Shown: positions 23,688 to 24,983 of the stretch, piece after piece
How the letters are laid out: every line of letters begins with the position of its first letter
Numbering within the stretch: the stretch's first letter is position 1
Assembly: GCA_034505795.1 (NCBI GenBank)
Contig: JAPDQM010000055.1
Span: 1 to 24,983 of the forward strand
Source: Thermofontimicrobium_A sp034505795
GTDB lineage: Bacteria; Zhuqueibacterota; Zhuqueibacteria; Thermofontimicrobiales; Thermofontimicrobiaceae
Direction: 5' to 3'
DNA length: 24,983 bases
Position numbers and translations under genes: made by a program
The notes under the pieces: model-generated
The model's database searches: none
What the model saw: the letters and a program-made list of their open reading frames with translations, nothing else
Told to the model about the DNA's origin: nothing

Positions 23688-24983
23688 CTCTAATATATTC
23701 GAACTGGTAATTAGGTTATTGCTGGCTGCGGGATTGGGTTTATTTCAGGAGGAGGTCTTGCTGCCTGTAGTTGCCCTTGCGCAACCCAAGCCACCGTCCC
23801 AGACACAGCAGGAGCAACTGCTACGGTTAGCCAGAAATTATGAGCAGATGGATCAATATGCCCGGGCAGCCGAGATTTATCAGCGCCTCTGGAATGAGGA
23901 GCCCCAGAATATGACCTATTATTCAGGGCTTAAGCAAAATCTGATCCTGCTGCAACGATTCGATGCGGCATTGGCCGTGGTTCAAAAAATGCAAAATCTG
24001 CGTCCATCGGTCAACCTTGAGGCTGATGCAGGCGATATCTATTACAAAATGAAACAGCCAGAGAAAGCCACGGCAATCTGGCAACAGGCGCTGCAGAATC
24101 ATTCGCAGGATCCCGCCACGTATCAGTCGATTGCCGCAGCAATGATTGCCAATCGGCTGTACGATGAGGCGATCGAGGTTTATGAAAAAGGGCGGTCGGT
24201 TTTGAAAAACAAAACCCTGTTTATGCTCGAAATGATCAACTTGTACCGGGCTCGCATGGATTACAGCAATGCTGTTTCCTTGTATTTGGACTATTTGGAG
24301 TTGCATCCGGATCAATATCCCTTTGTGGAAGCCAGTATTACCGATTTTGCCAATGATCCCGAAGTGGTGCCGGCGATCGAGAAAATTTTGGTTGAAAAAA
24401 GCACGGCCAATAAAAAGAACCTGGCCCTGCGCCATTTATTAGCCGCCTGGTACATCCGAACGGCGAATTATCAAGCTGCGCTGCAGGAGTTTTCGCTCAT
24501 CGATGAATATTTCTCAGCGCAATCGCCCAAAGACGATAAGAAGATCGGCAACGAATTGTTTGGCTTTGCTCAGGATGCGCTTGCAGATGGTGCTTATCCC
24601 TATGCCATTCAAGCGTTCACATTGCTGCTGTCGCGCTATCCCAACGCCCCTTATGAGTTGAATGCCCGCTTTGGCCTGGCCAATGCTTCGGAGCAGGCGG
24701 GCGATTATGCAACTGCCGCTGAAAAATATCGAGAGATCGCAGTGAGCTATCGACAAAAGAATCCGCTATTGGTGAAGCAAAGCCTATTTCGGTTGGGAGA
24801 GATCGAATTGGAGCGACTGAATCATCCAGCAGCCGCAGAGGGCTACTTTGGGGAAGTGTTGAAAATTCCACCGGTGCAGGGGATCACCTTCGAGGCCATG
24901 TTTCGCCTGGCCGATTGTTATATTCGACAGGATCAGTTGCAGAAGGCTGATGATTGGCTGCAGCAGCTTCTGGCCCGCCACTC
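23668..24983 (+). CDS. Exported tetratricopeptide-repeat protein (3' truncated)
   Basis: The frame starts at ATG 23668 (or 23671), 20 nt before the DUF4175 stop, and stays open for 438 codons to the window edge. An N-terminal signal-like segment (RLLLAAGLGLF, ending near VVALAQ) is followed by TPR helices: ARNYEQMDQYARAAEIYQRL, FDAALAVVQKM, DIYYKMKQPEKATAIWQQAL, NRLYDEAIEVYEKG, then further repeats such as ANASEQAGDYATAAEKYREI and FRLADCYIRQDQLQKADDWL. TPR proteins build protein-protein scaffolds, and this one is probably periplasmic. Translational overlap with the DUF4175 gene suggests that the two products act together. It has no stop in the window, so its total length is unknown. Confidence 0.85.
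   Translation, partial: MMRRKISSNIFELVIRLLLAAGLGLFQEEVLLPVVALAQPKPPSQTQQEQLLRLARNYEQMDQYARAAEIYQRLWNEEPQNMTYYSGLKQNLILLQRFDAALAVVQKMQNLRPSVNLEADAGDIYYKMKQPEKATAIWQQALQNHSQDPATYQSIAAAMIANRLYDEAIEVYEKGRSVLKNKTLFMLEMINLYRARMDYSNAVSLYLDYLELHPDQYPFVEASITDFANDPEVVPAIEKILVEKSTANKKNLALRHLLAAWYIRTANYQAALQEFSLIDEYFSAQSPKDDKKIGNELFGFAQDALADGAYPYAIQAFTLLLSRYPNAPYELNARFGLANASEQAGDYATAAEKYREIAVSYRQKNPLLVKQSLFRLGEIELERLNHPAAAEGYFGEVLKIPPVQGITFEAMFRLADCYIRQDQLQKADDWLQQLLARH

Overview
The window looks like chromosomal DNA from a Gram-negative, outer-membraned bacterium of the Fibrobacterota-Chlorobiota-Bacteroidota (FCB) neighbourhood, most like Calditrichota or the candidate phylum KSB1. Two proteins end in the FlgD-like C-terminal tail typical of those groups (one has the NYPNPFNPST signature and ends in Gly-Val-Tyr-Phe-Tyr-Arg-Leu). 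There is also a TonB-type receptor, a FAD-dependent ThyX thymidylate synthase and a DUF4175 membrane protein. This placement is an inference from protein style, since no rRNA or other phylogenetic marker is present.

Layout. 1-157: tail of a secreted protein, followed by a perfect 15-bp hairpin. 506-3824: two adjacent genes that look like the two halves of a signalling protein, a PEP-synthase-type ATP-grasp protein and a protein with two receiver-like domains, split and in reversed order. 3937-6227: thyX and a peptidase T gene (pepT). 6578-7437 (minus strand): an RRM RNA-binding protein and a cold-shock protein. 7804-7877 (minus): tRNA-Val(CAC) with a good promoter. 8016-12852 (minus): a DUF1848 Fe-S protein, a TonB-dependent receptor, proline dehydrogenase and a secreted tandem-YHS metal-binding protein. 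13111-16620 (plus): a large secreted subtilisin-like protease.

16621-20300 is the accessory region. Three toxin-antitoxin operons, all on the minus strand (PIN, RelE/ParE and PIN toxins), alternate with four same-orientation copies of an AT-rich intergenic repeat. In copies B, C and D the repeat carries the promoter of the adjacent operon: TTGACA, a 17-nt spacer, then TAAATT. A fourth, shortened copy (A) keeps the -35 box but has no toxin-antitoxin genes beside it. Three copies also hold the same short reading frame. I consider this 'promoter-repeat plus toxin-antitoxin' array the most unusual structure in the window.

20304-24983 (plus): a 1,127-residue DUF4175 membrane protein with a very long Gln-rich coiled coil, overlapping by 20 nt the start of a secreted TPR protein that runs off the window.

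All functional assignments come from motifs and family resemblance read by eye; no database search was run.
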